Shown here piece after piece: positions 11,318 through 21,214 of a DNA stretch of 62,322 nucleotides. Numbering within the stretch: the first letter of the stretch is position 1; every line of letters starts with the position of its first letter. The position numbers and the translations under genes are program-made. The notes under the pieces were generated by a model. The model did no database searches. It was not told the origin of the DNA and saw only the letters and a program-made list of their open reading frames with translations. Source of the DNA: Rhodomicrobium sp. R_RK_3 (GTDB lineage: Bacteria > Pseudomonadota > Alphaproteobacteria > Rhizobiales > Rhodomicrobiaceae); NCBI RefSeq assembly GCF_002198715.1, contig NZ_MWLK01000009.1:1-62322 (forward strand), in the 5' to 3' direction.

Positions 11318-12934
11318 CTATTTAACGCCCGCTGAAGATTTGCTCGCAGCACCCGGCAAATCCAGGACCAGCACGTGCCAGATGGAGCTTTTATAGCCGT
11401 CGGGCTTCCAGAAATGGTCGCGCCAGGGCACGCGGATTTTTGCGGCGGTGGCAAGATCGCCTGGGGATAATTGCGGCAGCAGCGTCTGGAACTGCTCCGC
11501 CGCGTGGGTTTCGTCGCCAGCCCAGACCAGCGCCGTCTTCGCCGCCGCGCCGCCCGGCACCGCAAGCGGCGGCACATAGAGCCTCGAGCCGGCGAGGTCG
11601 ATACGGGCATCCGGAAAGAACCGGCGCAGATTGCCGCCGAGCTCCTTATCGGTGACGACGATGCGTCCCTCCGTGAAGCCCACCTGCCGCATGCCGCCCG
11701 CCAGCTCGGCATAGGGCACGCCCCAGCGGCAGATATTGCAGACCGGCTCCAGCACATACATGTTGGCCGAGCGCGCGAAGAAGGCGAAAGCGGCGATCGA
11801 GGCCGCCACGATGACGAAGCGGCGCATCTGCGCCTTGCTCGGCGCCGAGCGGCGGGCCTGCGCCGTCAGCCAGATCGAGGTGATCAGAAACAGCGGCATC
11901 AGTGCGTGCACCGGATAGCGGTGGATGCCGAAAATCAGCGCGCCGGCCAGCAGCGCCGCGACCGACAGCAGGGTCAAATGCAGGATGAGCTGCTCGTAAT
12001 CCGGCGTCGCGGACGCATCGGGCGTAAGACGCGCCGTGCGCCGGATGCTGGCGAGCATCTTCGGAAAGAATAGCGGGTAGAAGAAGATCAGCGGCGCCAG
12101 ATACATCACCGGCTCGCTGAAAGCCCGGCCGATCCCGGCCAGCGCGAGGCGCAGATGCCCGTGCCAATCGTCGGCGAGAAAGCTCGGCAGGATGGCGAAG
12201 ATGCCGTCGGGCGTCCCGGCAAGCCAGATGAAATGCGGCGCGGCGATCAGCGCGGCGATGGCGAGTGTCGCGGCGAAACGGCGGTCGAGGACGGCGCCGC
12301 GAATGGACGGTTGCAGGCAGGCCGCGCCGAGCAGGGCGGCGAGGAAAATCCAGTAGGTCGTCACGGTCAGCACGCCGAGGCCGATGCACACGCCAAACAG
12401 CGCGTAATCGCCAAGGCGCCGCCCCTCGATCAGCCGCAGCAGCGCCCAGAAGGTCGCCGCCACCGCGCACATGGCGCCAACGGCGTGGGTGAAGCCCTCA
12501 TGGAAGCGCCAACTGATCTGATAGATCAGCGCCAGCGCCTCGACCGACAGGAACGCCCAAAAGCCTTCGCCCTTCATGACGCGGCGCGCGGAGAGGAAGA
12601 TGAAGCCGCAAGTCGCCGTCAGCAGGCCGTATTTCAGAAGCTGGAAATGCACCGCGCCGGGGCCGGTCGCCCGCTCCAGCAGCCAGAGCGCCCAATCATA
12701 GAGCGGCGGCTGGCCCGGCTGGTACCCGAGCGACAGCGTCTGCGTCAGGATGGCGTCGAGCGGGTCGTCCTCGCCGAGATTGCCCGACGCGATGAGCCGC
12801 GCCGTGACATGCAGCAGCGAATAGAGCGTGGCGGCTGTCAGCACGCCGCCGAGGCTGTACAGCCATCCGCTCCTGATGCCCGGCATGAAACCGGTCTGTG
12901 CCTGCGCCCGTTCGAGCACGCCGCGTCCCTCCAT
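11318..12934 (-). CDS. GT39-type membrane glycosyltransferase
   Basis: This 538-residue polytopic membrane protein has 10 or more hydrophobic segments. An early acidic motif (EDDPLDA, about residues 39-45) lies in the first periplasmic loop, followed by a QPGQPPLYDW segment. This is the arrangement of GT-C transferases of the ArnT/PMT family (GT39), which use polyprenyl-phosphate sugars. The C-terminal part (about 400-538) is a soluble periplasmic domain. The acceptor cannot be predicted, since no lipid A or O-antigen genes are adjacent. The start may instead be the Met at residue 17. A second GT-C-like protein is encoded at 14155-15723 on the same strand. Confidence 0.8.
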   Translation of the reverse strand: MEGRGVLERAQAQTGFMPGIRSGWLYSLGGVLTAATLYSLLHVTARLIASGNLGEDDPLDAILTQTLSLGYQPGQPPLYDWALWLLERATGPGAVHFQLLKYGLLTATCGFIFLSARRVMKGEGFWAFLSVEALALIYQISWRFHEGFTHAVGAMCAVAATFWALLRLIEGRRLGDYALFGVCIGLGVLTVTTYWIFLAALLGAACLQPSIRGAVLDRRFAATLAIAALIAAPHFIWLAGTPDGIFAILPSFLADDWHGHLRLALAGIGRAFSEPVMYLAPLIFFYPLFFPKMLASIRRTARLTPDASATPDYEQLILHLTLLSVAALLAGALIFGIHRYPVHALMPLFLITSIWLTAQARRSAPSKAQMRRFVIVAASIAAFAFFARSANMYVLEPVCNICRWGVPYAELAGGMRQVGFTEGRIVVTDKELGGNLRRFFPDARIDLAGSRLYVPPLAVPGGAAAKTALVWAGDETHAAEQFQTLLPQLSPGDLATAAKIRVPWRDHFWKPDGYKSSIWHVLVLDLPGAASKSSAGVK

Positions 12935-13009
12935 TCATCGGCCCGCCACCGGACGGCTCGATAGCACGATGAGCGGAGGAAAGCGAAGTGCGATTGGTCG
13001 CCTCACCGA

Positions 13010-14023
13010 TTAATCGGAGTCGCGCATCGCCGACGGCCGGATGATGCGGTCGAGGACGAAGACGGTCGAGCCGGTGGTGCGCCGCGCCTCCAGGTCGCGA
13101 TGCGCCTGGGCGGCGTTGGAGAGCGAATAGGTCTGGTTGACCGAGACCTTGACGATGCCCTTTTCGAGCGCGTCGAACAGGTCGGCGGCGCGCTCCAGCA
13201 ATTCGGACCGGGCGGCGGTATATCCGTTCAGCACGGGCCGGGTCGCGTAGAGCGAGCCCTTTGCCGCCAGCAGGGAGGTCTCGAAGGGCGGCACCGGGCC
13301 GGAGGAATTGCCGAAGGACACCCACAGGCCGCGCGGCTTCAGGCAATCGAGCGAGCCGGGAAAGGTGTCCTTGCCGACCGAATCGTAGACGACGTCGACG
13401 CCCTTGCCGCCGGTGATCTCCTTGACGCGCGCCGGGAAATTCTCGGTGTTGTAGTTGATGACGTGATGCGCGCCGGCCGCCTTGGCCAGCGCCGCCTTCT
13501 CTTCCGAGCCGACCGTGCCGATGACGGTGGCGCCGAGATGGGTGGCCCATTGCGTCGCGAGCAGGCCGATGCCGCCGGCCGCCGCGTGCAGCAGCAGCAC
13601 CGTGCCGGGGCCGACCGGATAGGTGCTCTTCAGCAGATATTGCACGGTCAGGCCCTGCAGCATGATGGCGGCGGCGGTCTTGTCGTCGACGCTGGCGGGC
13701 AGCTTGACCAGGCGGTCGGCCGCGATCAGCCGCTCCTCGGCATAGGCGCCGATGACGCTGGCATAGGCGACGCGGTCGCCCACGGCGATGTCGGTGACGC
13801 CCTCGCCGATCTCGAGCACTTCGCCGGCGCCTTCCGTGCCGAGCACGAAGGGCAGCGAGGGCTGCTTATAGAGGCCGTTGCGGTGATAGACGTCGATGAA
13901 ATTCAGGCCGACGACATGGTGCCGGATCTTGGCCTGTCCCGGGCCGGGCGAGGGCACCTCGACCTGTTCCCATTTCATCACCTCGGGACCGCCGACTTCA
14001 TGCACCCTGATCGCGTAGCTCAT
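13010..14023 (-). CDS. NADPH:quinone oxidoreductase, zeta-crystallin type
   Basis: This 337-residue member of the medium-chain dehydrogenase family lacks the zinc-binding residues. It has the N-terminal GroES-like domain (with NFIDVYHRNGLY and GTEGAG segments at about 44-75) and the Rossmann domain beginning near AAAGGIG (about 147-153). It reduces quinones with NADPH in the cytoplasm. The start at MSYAIR is favoured by GGAG six bases upstream; an ATG 12 bases earlier is possible. It is separated from the membrane glycosyltransferase gene by about 75 bases and may share its transcript. Confidence 0.9.
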   Translation of the reverse strand: MSYAIRVHEVGGPEVMKWEQVEVPSPGPGQAKIRHHVVGLNFIDVYHRNGLYKQPSLPFVLGTEGAGEVLEIGEGVTDIAVGDRVAYASVIGAYAEERLIAADRLVKLPASVDDKTAAAIMLQGLTVQYLLKSTYPVGPGTVLLLHAAAGGIGLLATQWATHLGATVIGTVGSEEKAALAKAAGAHHVINYNTENFPARVKEITGGKGVDVVYDSVGKDTFPGSLDCLKPRGLWVSFGNSSGPVPPFETSLLAAKGSLYATRPVLNGYTAARSELLERAADLFDALEKGIVKVSVNQTYSLSNAAQAHRDLEARRTTGSTVFVLDRIIRPSAMRDSD

Positions 14024-14154
14024 GCCCTGCTCCATGTGACATCCGGAGCGTCCAGAAATAGCCGAGGCCGCCTTTATTGGCCAGCCTTTGGCAGCGGTTT
14101 ATGGGCAGTCATGGTAACGAGACCGTGTTGTGCCGGAATGAGACGCCGGGCGGC

Positions 14155-15723
14155 TCAGGGCGTGGCCATCTTCTCCCGTTCCAGCCTGAAGATCTTCGCG
14201 CCGCCATCCGAGAAGATCTCGGCCGCGAAGGGGCAGGCGACGGCGGGAGTCTTGCCCGTCACCAGGACATGGGTGACGGCATCTTCCCGGGCGACGCGCT
14301 GGAGCTGGGCGCAATCCATGGCGTCGCCGGCATAAAGCGCTTGCGCGGCGCGCAGGCGGCGCAGCCATTCCAGCACTTCGACGTCCTGATAGGGGTGGCT
14401 CTTGAAGGTGATATATTGCGGCGCGCCGGTCGCGAGGCGGAATTCGGAGCGGGAGGGGCCGGTCAGATAGTGCTGGCCGGGCGCGAGATTGGCCGTGACG
14501 AAGCTCTCATAGGCGGGGGCCGGCTTCAGAAATTTCGCCGCCGTGAAGCCCGCGCCGACCGCCGCGCAGAGCAGAACGACGCCCGCGCTGACGGCCATGA
14601 TCCGCGCCGGGCGCGCGCCGCCGAACCGGCCCGCCTCATACAGCCGGACGATGGCGACGGCGCAGAGCGAGAGCGAGGCGAGCGGCACCATGATGACCGA
14701 GATCCGCCAGGGGGCGATCAGGCGGTAGGTCTCGGTATGGGGGAGGAAGGCGGCGAGGACGAAGATCGCCATCGCGCCGAGCCCGAGCCGGATGACGAAG
14801 CGCAGCCGTCCGGGCGGCAGCAGCAGCGCGGCGGCAAGGCAGAGGCCGAACTGGATGAAGACATTCTGGTTGAGCCAGACCCAGAGCGAGGCGTGGCGCG
14901 GGATGCGGACATCGGTCAGGATGCGGTGCGCTTCGAGCTGGGTCTGGGCGTCGGTCGGGGTGAACAGGCCCTTCAGCGCCATCGAGATCGCCATCAGGAT
15001 CGCCAGCCCCAGGGCGCAGATGGCGAGCCGCGCGATCTTCGCCGCGCGGCCGGCATCGTCGAAATGGGCGGCCTCGTAGAGGGTGAAGATCGCCAGCAGC
15101 ATGGCGCCGGGGACGACATAGCCGGGATGCATCGCGGCGCCGACGATGATGCAGGGCATCGCCAAGGCAAGCTGGCGCTTGACGAACAGCACGATGGCGG
15201 CGAGCAGCAGCACGCCGAAATCGGCGGTCTGGAAATAGCCGCCGAGAATATATTGCTCGGCAAAGCCGGAGAAGACGAGCTGCTGCAGATCGGTCGCCGC
15301 CGCCAGCGCAAAGAGCACGGCGAGGAAGATGGCGAGGCCGTAGGGCGGGATATTGCGGGGCTTGGCGATGAGATCGTAGATCAGTAGCGCGCAGAACAGG
15401 AAAATCGTGAAGGAGACGAGCGTCGCGGCGTAGAAGGCGCCGGGGCCAAAGCCGCGATAGAGCGCCTCGAGCAGCCAGGTGAACAGCGGCAGGCCGTCCT
15501 TGGTGCGCGCCAGCCAGTCGCCGCCGAGCTGGCCGAATCCGGCATTGGCCAGCGCGTGCAGATATTTGGTGTTCTGATTGTCGGCATAGAGCGGCTTCAT
15601 CTGCCAGGCGGCGAGGAAGAGCGGTCCGAGCGCCAGCGCCAGCAAAGCCAGACGCTGCGTGCCGCGCCCCGCCTCGGAGGCCGACGGGGTGTCGAGCCGC
15701 ATTGCGTCATTCTGCAGAGTCAT
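14155..15723 (-). CDS. Polytopic membrane protein, GT-C-like
   Basis: This 522-residue protein has about 11-12 transmembrane segments from residue 25 to about 400 and a C-terminal extracytoplasmic domain of about 110 residues. An early loop (LYADNQNTKYLHALANAG, about 45-63) contains acidic residues where GT-C enzymes carry their catalytic Asp, but a clear DD, DE or ED motif is not visible. I therefore place it only as a possible GT-C glycosyltransferase or related envelope protein. It lies upstream, in transcription order, of the quinone oxidoreductase and the GT39 protein. Confidence 0.6.
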   Translation of the reverse strand: MTLQNDAMRLDTPSASEAGRGTQRLALLALALGPLFLAAWQMKPLYADNQNTKYLHALANAGFGQLGGDWLARTKDGLPLFTWLLEALYRGFGPGAFYAATLVSFTIFLFCALLIYDLIAKPRNIPPYGLAIFLAVLFALAAATDLQQLVFSGFAEQYILGGYFQTADFGVLLLAAIVLFVKRQLALAMPCIIVGAAMHPGYVVPGAMLLAIFTLYEAAHFDDAGRAAKIARLAICALGLAILMAISMALKGLFTPTDAQTQLEAHRILTDVRIPRHASLWVWLNQNVFIQFGLCLAAALLLPPGRLRFVIRLGLGAMAIFVLAAFLPHTETYRLIAPWRISVIMVPLASLSLCAVAIVRLYEAGRFGGARPARIMAVSAGVVLLCAAVGAGFTAAKFLKPAPAYESFVTANLAPGQHYLTGPSRSEFRLATGAPQYITFKSHPYQDVEVLEWLRRLRAAQALYAGDAMDCAQLQRVAREDAVTHVLVTGKTPAVACPFAAEIFSDGGAKIFRLEREKMATP

Positions 15724-16307
15724 CGCCGGCGGGCCTTGTTCTTTTGGGAAGGCTTTGATCGATGCTTAGCGCAGGGTCTGGGCGATTTCCAGGCAGGATG
15801 GGGATTTATCCGGTTTTGTTCGCAACTTGCGCGTGCGGGGAGCCGAGCGGGAGTGGCTCGCCGGGCCGCGCCCGCGAGGATTTGGGGTCGTCACTTCGTC
15901 CCCGATGAGGGACACGCGGGCAGCCGCAAGGCTGGTGCGTTTTGTAGTGGGAGCCTTCCGGCTGCCCGCGTGCGGTGATATTTTGGCGCAGGATGCCTTT
16001 CCCGAACTTCGCGCATCCGTGGGCATTGCCGCCGGGATGAACGTGTGCCCTGCGCTTTCCAGCAAACAGGGGGGCACCTATGAACCCCTGAGGCGGGGGC
16101 GTTAATCCCCACCGCCAGACTGGCCTCCCTCCGCGGTCAGCCATGCTCCGGCAGTCTTCCTCAGGCACCGCCCCCTCCCCTTGCGTAAGACGAGCCGGTC
16201 TCGAGCCCCGCGTCCCTCTGGCGGAGGAACGGGGTTAGTATGGGGGAGGAAGGTGGGGGCGGGGATAAGTTTTTTGAGGACATCACTGACGATGTCGATC
16301 ACCAAAG
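15724..16307. other. Noncoding region beside the DUF3644 gene
   Basis: I see no convincing gene in this stretch of 584 bases. Overlapping ORFs on both strands are short and compositionally poor. It holds the long hairpin at 15913-15972, a GGGGGCGTTAATCCCC inverted motif near 16095-16110, and several other GC-rich inverted repeats. This density of palindromes suggests a dispersed intergenic repeat or structured RNA. Confidence 0.45.
15913..15972. repeat. Long perfect-arm hairpin, 21-bp stem
   Basis: The arms at 15913-15933 and 15952-15972 pair over 21 positions with a single C-C mismatch, around an 18-base loop rich in G and T. The stem is symmetric on both strands and no U-tract follows. It could be a palindromic mobile repeat, a processing signal or part of an RNA. 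Confidence 0.7.
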
Positions 16308-17501
16308 CTATGTCGTACCAGCGCGCAACTTATTTAGCTCATCTATCTCCTGGTAAGTCTGTATAAGAAAGTCGACCCATTTTTGGGAGTATGTATAACC
16401 ACAATAAACCGAGTTATATATGCAATATGTCTTATCGGTATCGTGTGGTTTCTTGACACCGTTACGAGGGCGCGCCTTATGTCTCTTCCAAGCGAGTTGA
16501 TGAGTGTGACTGCTAAATTGCTTGACCTTTTCTTTCACCAACTGCACAACAACAGCTGGCTTGAACGGATAAAGTTCGTCAAAGTTCTTTGTTTTAACAA
16601 GAATATTGTGTATCTCCACTCCCTCTTCGGTGCCCGGATTTACAAATCTGATATTTGACCCTGACTTTGATGAACTATCCAAGGTGTAAACAACCCTGAA
16701 TTTGTATTCAAGAGACGCGGGATCCCCTTCATCAAAATCGGAGTTCAAACGGGCATCTAGCGATTGGATGTTGGCAGGAATAGCCAACTCTTGCGTCTCC
16801 GAAATTTGAGATAAACTGACACGAGCAAATTGTAAGGAGAACCTCAAACTCGCCTGTAGCGACAGATCTTTTCCAAACAAGTCGCACATCTTGTTTTCAA
16901 AATTCACGCAGCAAGCTTGAAAAATACCCAGCCAATTGGTGTCGGATTTCCCAAATAGCCTGTGCTCAACCTCATCACGTATCTCTTTAATTGAATCAAG
17001 ATTTTTTCGCATGTATTTTGAAAGAGGGCACGTTTTTCTCGATAAAATTTCATGTAGAGAAACGGTCGTTCCGTCGCTACGATATATATCTTCTTTTAAA
17101 ATATTCTCGTGGTATTCATGCAACAAGTAAGTCCATGAAATGTTCGCCAGTACAGCGAACAGCTCAGTACGAAATTTTAGATGGGGGCTGTTAAAAATGT
17201 GTACGGCCATCATCATTGCTTCGCGCGCTCTTATAAGGCGCTCATGATCAATGTCGTTCAGGCCCGTAACGGGGTCATATAGCTTTCGTTTGATTTTGAA
17301 GAGTTCAAGCTCAGACTCAGAAGCGGCCTCCTGCTCCTCGTTTTGCTTAACCTCGGTGATACGAGCACTATTTATTGTGGCACGTCGGCCCCTATTTACC
17401 AGATCCTGTATGTCCTGGTTTCGCATCCCCTCGGCGATTAGGGCCTTTACCGCTCTCTTCTCATCCGAAGTAAGAGAACCGTCCTTTTGCCTTTTAACCA
17501 T
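16308..17501 (-). CDS. DUF3644 protein with HEPN-type motif
   Basis: This 397-residue protein has an N-terminal helix-turn-helix-like region (about 7-52, with GMRNQDIQDLVNRGRRATINS) followed by a DUF3644 domain (about 85-200). Its characteristic IFNSPHLKFRTELF and WTYLLHEYH segments are present. IRDEVEH gives an R-x4-H signature (R175, H180), the catalytic motif of HEPN ribonucleases; the RNase role is an inference. Base composition is strikingly AT-rich compared with both neighbours and codon use differs, which points to acquisition by transfer. It is a single gene with no visible antitoxin. The ATG at 17501 is preferred over a TTG at 17522; the ribosome site is weak. Confidence 0.8.
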   Translation of the reverse strand: MVKRQKDGSLTSDEKRAVKALIAEGMRNQDIQDLVNRGRRATINSARITEVKQNEEQEAASESELELFKIKRKLYDPVTGLNDIDHERLIRAREAMMMAVHIFNSPHLKFRTELFAVLANISWTYLLHEYHENILKEDIYRSDGTTVSLHEILSRKTCPLSKYMRKNLDSIKEIRDEVEHRLFGKSDTNWLGIFQACCVNFENKMCDLFGKDLSLQASLRFSLQFARVSLSQISETQELAIPANIQSLDARLNSDFDEGDPASLEYKFRVVYTLDSSSKSGSNIRFVNPGTEEGVEIHNILVKTKNFDELYPFKPAVVVQLVKEKVKQFSSHTHQLAWKRHKARPRNGVKKPHDTDKTYCIYNSVYCGYTYSQKWVDFLIQTYQEIDELNKLRAGTT

Positions 17502-17577
17502 AACATTAGCTGTCGCGGGCAAAGTTAGATAATTGATCCGATATATAGTTTAAAAATTAAACTTGTCTTTAAATCGC

Positions 17578-19053
17578 TCACTCCCCCAACCCCAACCGCT
17601 CCTTCAAAATCGCATTCAGCGCCGCCGGGTTTGCCTTGCCGCCCGTCGCCTTCATCACCTGCCCCACAAACCAGCCCAAGGTCTGCGGCTTCAGCCTGAC
17701 CTGCTCGACCTGCTTGGGGTTGGCCGCGATCACCTCATCGACCGCCTTTTCGATGGCGCCGGTGTCGGTCACCTGCTTCAGGCCGCGCTCGTCGACGATC
17801 CGGCCCGGAGCCTCGCCGGTCTCCACCATGATCTCGAACACGTCCTTGGCGATGCGGCCCGAAATCACGCCGCCCGAAATCAGGTCGATCAGCTCGCCCA
17901 GATGGTCCGCGCGCACGGGGCTCTCGTCGATGCCCTTGCCGAGCCGGTTCAGCACGCCGAACAGGTCGCCGGTCACCCAATTGGCGGCCAGCTTGGGGTC
18001 GCGGCCCTTGGCGACGGTCTCGAAATAATCGGCGTTCTCCTTGTCGGCGACCAGCACGCCCGCGTCGTAGACCGACAAGGCGAAGTCGCGGATGAAGCGC
18101 GCCTTCTTCTGGTCCGGCAGCTCGGGCAGGTTTTTGGCGATGGCGTCGACATAGCCCTGGGTCAGCTCGAGCGGCAGCAGGTCCGGGTCGGGGAAATAGC
18201 GGTAATCATGCGCCTCTTCCTTGGAGCGCATGGAGCGGGTCTGGCCGGATTTGGGGTCGAACAGGCGGGTTTCCTGGTCGATCGAGCCGCCCTCCTCCAG
18301 GATGGCGATCTGGCGGCGCGCCTCGACATCGATGGCCTGGCCGATGAAGCGGATGGAATTGACGTTCTTGATCTCGCAGCGCGTGCCGAGCGGCGCCCCG
18401 AGCTTGCGCACGGAGACGTTGACGTCGGCGCGCAGCGAGCCCTGCTCCATATTGCCGTCGCAGGTGCCGAGGTACCGCAGGATCGTGCGCAGCTTGGTGA
18501 CGTAGGCTTTCGCCTCCTCCGAGGAGCGCAGGTCGGGGCGCGAGACGATCTCCATCAGCGCAACGCCCGAGCGATTCAGGTCGACGAAGGAGAATTCGGC
18601 GTGCTGGTCGTGCAAACTCTTGCCGGCGTCCTGCTCCAGATGCACGCGCTCGATGCCGACCTCGACCGAATAGCCGTCCTTCATGTCGACGGTGACGACG
18701 CCCGCGCCGACGATCGGATATTTGTACTGGGAGATCTGGTAGCCCTGCGGCAGATCGGGATAGAAGTAGTTCTTGCGGTCGAAAACCGAATAGAGATTGA
18801 TTTCCGCCTTCAGGCCGAGGCCGGTGCGGATGGCCTGGCGCACGCATTCCTCGTTGATGACGGGCAGCATGCCCGGCATGGCCGCGTCGACCAGCGAGAC
18901 GTGGCTGTTCGGCTCGCCGCCGAATTCGGTCGAGGCGCCGGAGAACAGCTTTGATTTCGAGGTGACCTGCGCGTGCACCTCCAGGCCGATGATGACTTCC
19001 CACGGACCGGTGGCGCCGTCGATGAGATTTTCCTGCCTGATCTGGATCGTCAT
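17578..19053 (-). CDS. gatB: Asp/Glu-tRNA(Asn/Gln) amidotransferase subunit B
   Basis: GatB is the kinase and tRNA-binding subunit of GatCAB, which amidates misacylated Glu-tRNA(Gln) or Asp-tRNA(Asn). The 491-residue protein has the full catalytic cradle, starting with [13 protein letters not shown], the [14 protein letters not shown] segment, and the C-terminal helical and YqeY/tail domain with [18 protein letters not shown]. Start chosen at MTIQIRQE; an in-frame ATG 14 codons upstream gives a basic extension not usual for the family. It lies downstream of gatC-gatA-chorismate mutase with a gap of about 245 bases, so it may have its own promoter. Confidence 0.95.
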   Translation of the reverse strand: MTIQIRQENLIDGATGPWEVIIGLEVHAQVTSKSKLFSGASTEFGGEPNSHVSLVDAAMPGMLPVINEECVRQAIRTGLGLKAEINLYSVFDRKNYFYPDLPQGYQISQYKYPIVGAGVVTVDMKDGYSVEVGIERVHLEQDAGKSLHDQHAEFSFVDLNRSGVALMEIVSRPDLRSSEEAKAYVTKLRTILRYLGTCDGNMEQGSLRADVNVSVRKLGAPLGTRCEIKNVNSIRFIGQAIDVEARRQIAILEEGGSIDQETRLFDPKSGQTRSMRSKEEAHDYRYFPDPDLLPLELTQGYVDAIAKNLPELPDQKKARFIRDFALSVYDAGVLVADKENADYFETVAKGRDPKLAANWVTGDLFGVLNRLGKGIDESPVRADHLGELIDLISGGVISGRIAKDVFEIMVETGEAPGRIVDERGLKQVTDTGAIEKAVDEVIAANPKQVEQVRLKPQTLGWFVGQVMKATGGKANPAALNAILKERLGLGE

Positions 19054-19297
19054 GGTTTTGGCCCCGTGCCTCGTACCCAGCTTGCCCCGCGCCATGCTAT
19101 ACGGCTTAGAAAGGGCGCTGCCCTCACATCTCCGAACGCCACAAAATCGGAAAGACGCCTTGCTGCTGCAATGCCCGTCAGCCGATCAGGGCCCGGCTCA
19201 TTGCGCTTCGGCACCTTCACCATGAGACTATAAAATATTACCTGACAAGCGAAAATTTTGTGGTCTCGCTCACTGGTAGGCCATGGCTCCGAGGGGG

Positions 19298-19615
19298 TTA
19301 TTTTTGCGTACCCGCGGGCGGGTTGGAGAGCTTTTCTTCCTCATATTGAATGAACCAGCCGATCATTTGTCGCCAAAGCGCCTCGGCCAACTCGGGCGGC
19401 ACGCCGCGCTCGGTGGCGCGGGCGCGGACGCGGTCGATCACCTGCTGGATACGCCACGGCACCACGGCATCCTCGCGGCGGCTCTTGAGCTGCCAGGCGC
19501 GGTCGACATAGCCGAAGCGCTCGGCGACGAGATCGAGGATCGCCGAATCCAGCCGGTCGATCTCGGCGCGGACCTGCTCCATATTTTCGCATTCGGCTGG
19601 CGGACGCACGGACAT
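19298..19615 (-). CDS. Chorismate mutase, AroQ/PchB type
   Basis: This 105-residue all-helical protein converts chorismate to prephenate, or is a related pericyclic enzyme such as an isochorismate pyruvate lyase. The family pattern is present: VRAEIDRLDSAILDLVAERF (about 15-34), a Lys in AWQLKSRR (about 41-48), and a PWRIQQVI segment where many mutases have D-x-x-RE. The C-terminal helix carries WRQMIGWFIQYEEE. The PWR form recalls PchB-like members. It starts 14 bases after the gatA stop, so it is in the gatCA transcription unit, an unusual place for an aromatic amino-acid gene. Confidence 0.85.
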   Translation of the reverse strand: MSVRPPAECENMEQVRAEIDRLDSAILDLVAERFGYVDRAWQLKSRREDAVVPWRIQQVIDRVRARATERGVPPELAEALWRQMIGWFIQYEEEKLSNPPAGTQK

Positions 19616-19629
19616 GCCAAACTAACCCC

Positions 19630-21210
19630 TCAGGACGATTTTTTCGCTGCGGCCTTGGCCATTTTGGCGGGCTTCGCCGCCTTCGGGGATTTAGGCGCAT
19701 CGGCCGCCGATGTCGAGCCCAGCCACCACGCGTCAGGGCGACGCGCCGGCCCGGCCGCATCCTCGATCACCTGCGCGGCGCGCAGCACGGTTTCCTCGTC
19801 GAACGGACGCCCGATGAGCTGCAGGCCGAGCGGCAGGCCCTGTTTCGAGAAGCCGGCGGGCACGGAAATGCCCGGCAGCCCGGCCATGTTGACCGTAACC
19901 GTGAAGATGTCGTTCAGATACATCTCGATCGGGTCGCCGCTCTTTTCGCCGATGCCGAAAGCGGGCGAGGGCGTCGCCGGCGTCAGGATGGCGTCGACCT
20001 CCTGATAGGCGCGTTCGAAATCCTGGCGGATCAGCGTGCGCACCTTCTGCGCCTTGATGTAATAGGCGTCGTAATACCCAGCGGAGAGTACGTATGTGCC
20101 GATCAGGATGCGGCGCTTGACTTCGGCGCCAAAGCCTTCCGAGCGGGTTTCCTCGTACATGCTGGTGATGTCGCGGCCATTGACGCGCAGGCCGTAGCGG
20201 ACGCCGTCATAGCGGGCAAGGTTCGAGGAGGCCTCGGCGGGGGCGACGATGTAATAGGCCGGCAGCGCGTATTTGGTGTGCGGCAGGCTGATCTCGCGGA
20301 TCTCGGCCCCGGCGGCCTTGAACCAGTCGATGCCCTGCTGCCAGAGCGCCTCGATCTCGGCGGACATGCCCTCGATGCGGTATTCCTTCGGAATGCCGAT
20401 CCGGAGGCCCTTCACCGATTTGCCGAGCGCAGCCTCGTAATCCGGCACCGGCCGGTCGGCGCTGGTCGAATCCTTGGGGTCGTGGCTCGCCATCTGGCCG
20501 AGCATGATGGCGGCGTCGCGCACGGTGCGGGTGATCGGCCCGGCCTGGTCGAGCGAGGAGGCGAAGGCGACGATGCCCCAGCGCGAGCAGCGGCCATAGG
20601 TCGGCTTGATGCCGACGGTGCCGGTGAAGGCGGCGGGCTGGCGGATCGAGCCGCCGGTATCGGAGGCGGTCGCCGCCATGGCGATGCGCGCCGCCACCGC
20701 CGAGGCCGAGCCGCCGGACGAGCCGCCCGGCACCAGCGGCTTGCTGCTGCCATCGGCGCGCCAGGGGTTGACGCAAGGCTTGAAATGGCTGGTTTCGTTG
20801 GACGAGCCCATGGCGAACTCGTCCATGTTCAGCTTGCCGAGCATGACCGCGCCCGCATCCCACAGATTCTGGGTGACGGTGGATTCATAGACCGGCTTGA
20901 AATCGTCGAGGATGGCTGAGCCGGCCGTGGTGCGGACGTCGCGCGTGCAGAACAGATCCTTGATGCCGAGAGGCAGCCCGTCGAGCGGCAGCCCCTGGCC
21001 CTTGGCGAGGCGCGCGTCGGAGGCTTTCGCCATATCGAGCGCCTTGTCGGGCGTGGCGACGACGAAGGCATTCAGCGCGTCGTTTGCCGCCTCGATGGCG
21101 GCGATATGCGCCTCGGTCAGCTCGCGCGCGGTGATCTCTTTCTTGCGCAGCCGGTCGCGCGCTTCGGCGATGGTAAGGCCGGTGAGGTCTGAAGGAGTGA
21201 GGTCGGACAT
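19630..21210 (-). CDS. gatA: Asp/Glu-tRNA(Asn/Gln) amidotransferase subunit A
   Basis: GatA is the glutaminase subunit of GatCAB. The amidase-signature residues are all visible: Lys84 (LGIKD), cis-Ser164 (PGGSSGGS) and nucleophile Ser188 ([10 protein letters not shown]). At 526 residues it exceeds the usual length of about 485-495 because of a low-complexity Ala/Lys/Pro tail (about 500-526). The downstream gene is chorismate mutase and the upstream gene, four bases away, is gatC. Confidence 0.96.
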   Translation of the reverse strand: MSDLTPSDLTGLTIAEARDRLRKKEITARELTEAHIAAIEAANDALNAFVVATPDKALDMAKASDARLAKGQGLPLDGLPLGIKDLFCTRDVRTTAGSAILDDFKPVYESTVTQNLWDAGAVMLGKLNMDEFAMGSSNETSHFKPCVNPWRADGSSKPLVPGGSSGGSASAVAARIAMAATASDTGGSIRQPAAFTGTVGIKPTYGRCSRWGIVAFASSLDQAGPITRTVRDAAIMLGQMASHDPKDSTSADRPVPDYEAALGKSVKGLRIGIPKEYRIEGMSAEIEALWQQGIDWFKAAGAEIREISLPHTKYALPAYYIVAPAEASSNLARYDGVRYGLRVNGRDITSMYEETRSEGFGAEVKRRILIGTYVLSAGYYDAYYIKAQKVRTLIRQDFERAYQEVDAILTPATPSPAFGIGEKSGDPIEMYLNDIFTVTVNMAGLPGISVPAGFSKQGLPLGLQLIGRPFDEETVLRAAQVIEDAAGPARRPDAWWLGSTSAADAPKSPKAAKPAKMAKAAAKKSS

Positions 21211-21214
21211 GGGG

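Noticed and set aside
15827-16105. 92-codon ORF over the long hairpin
   Set aside because: The frame is interrupted by palindromes, has no ribosome site and encodes an Arg-rich product without motifs.
17563-18954. 463-codon plus-strand ORF opposite gatB
   Set aside because: GatB is unambiguous on the minus strand; the ORF is a shadow.
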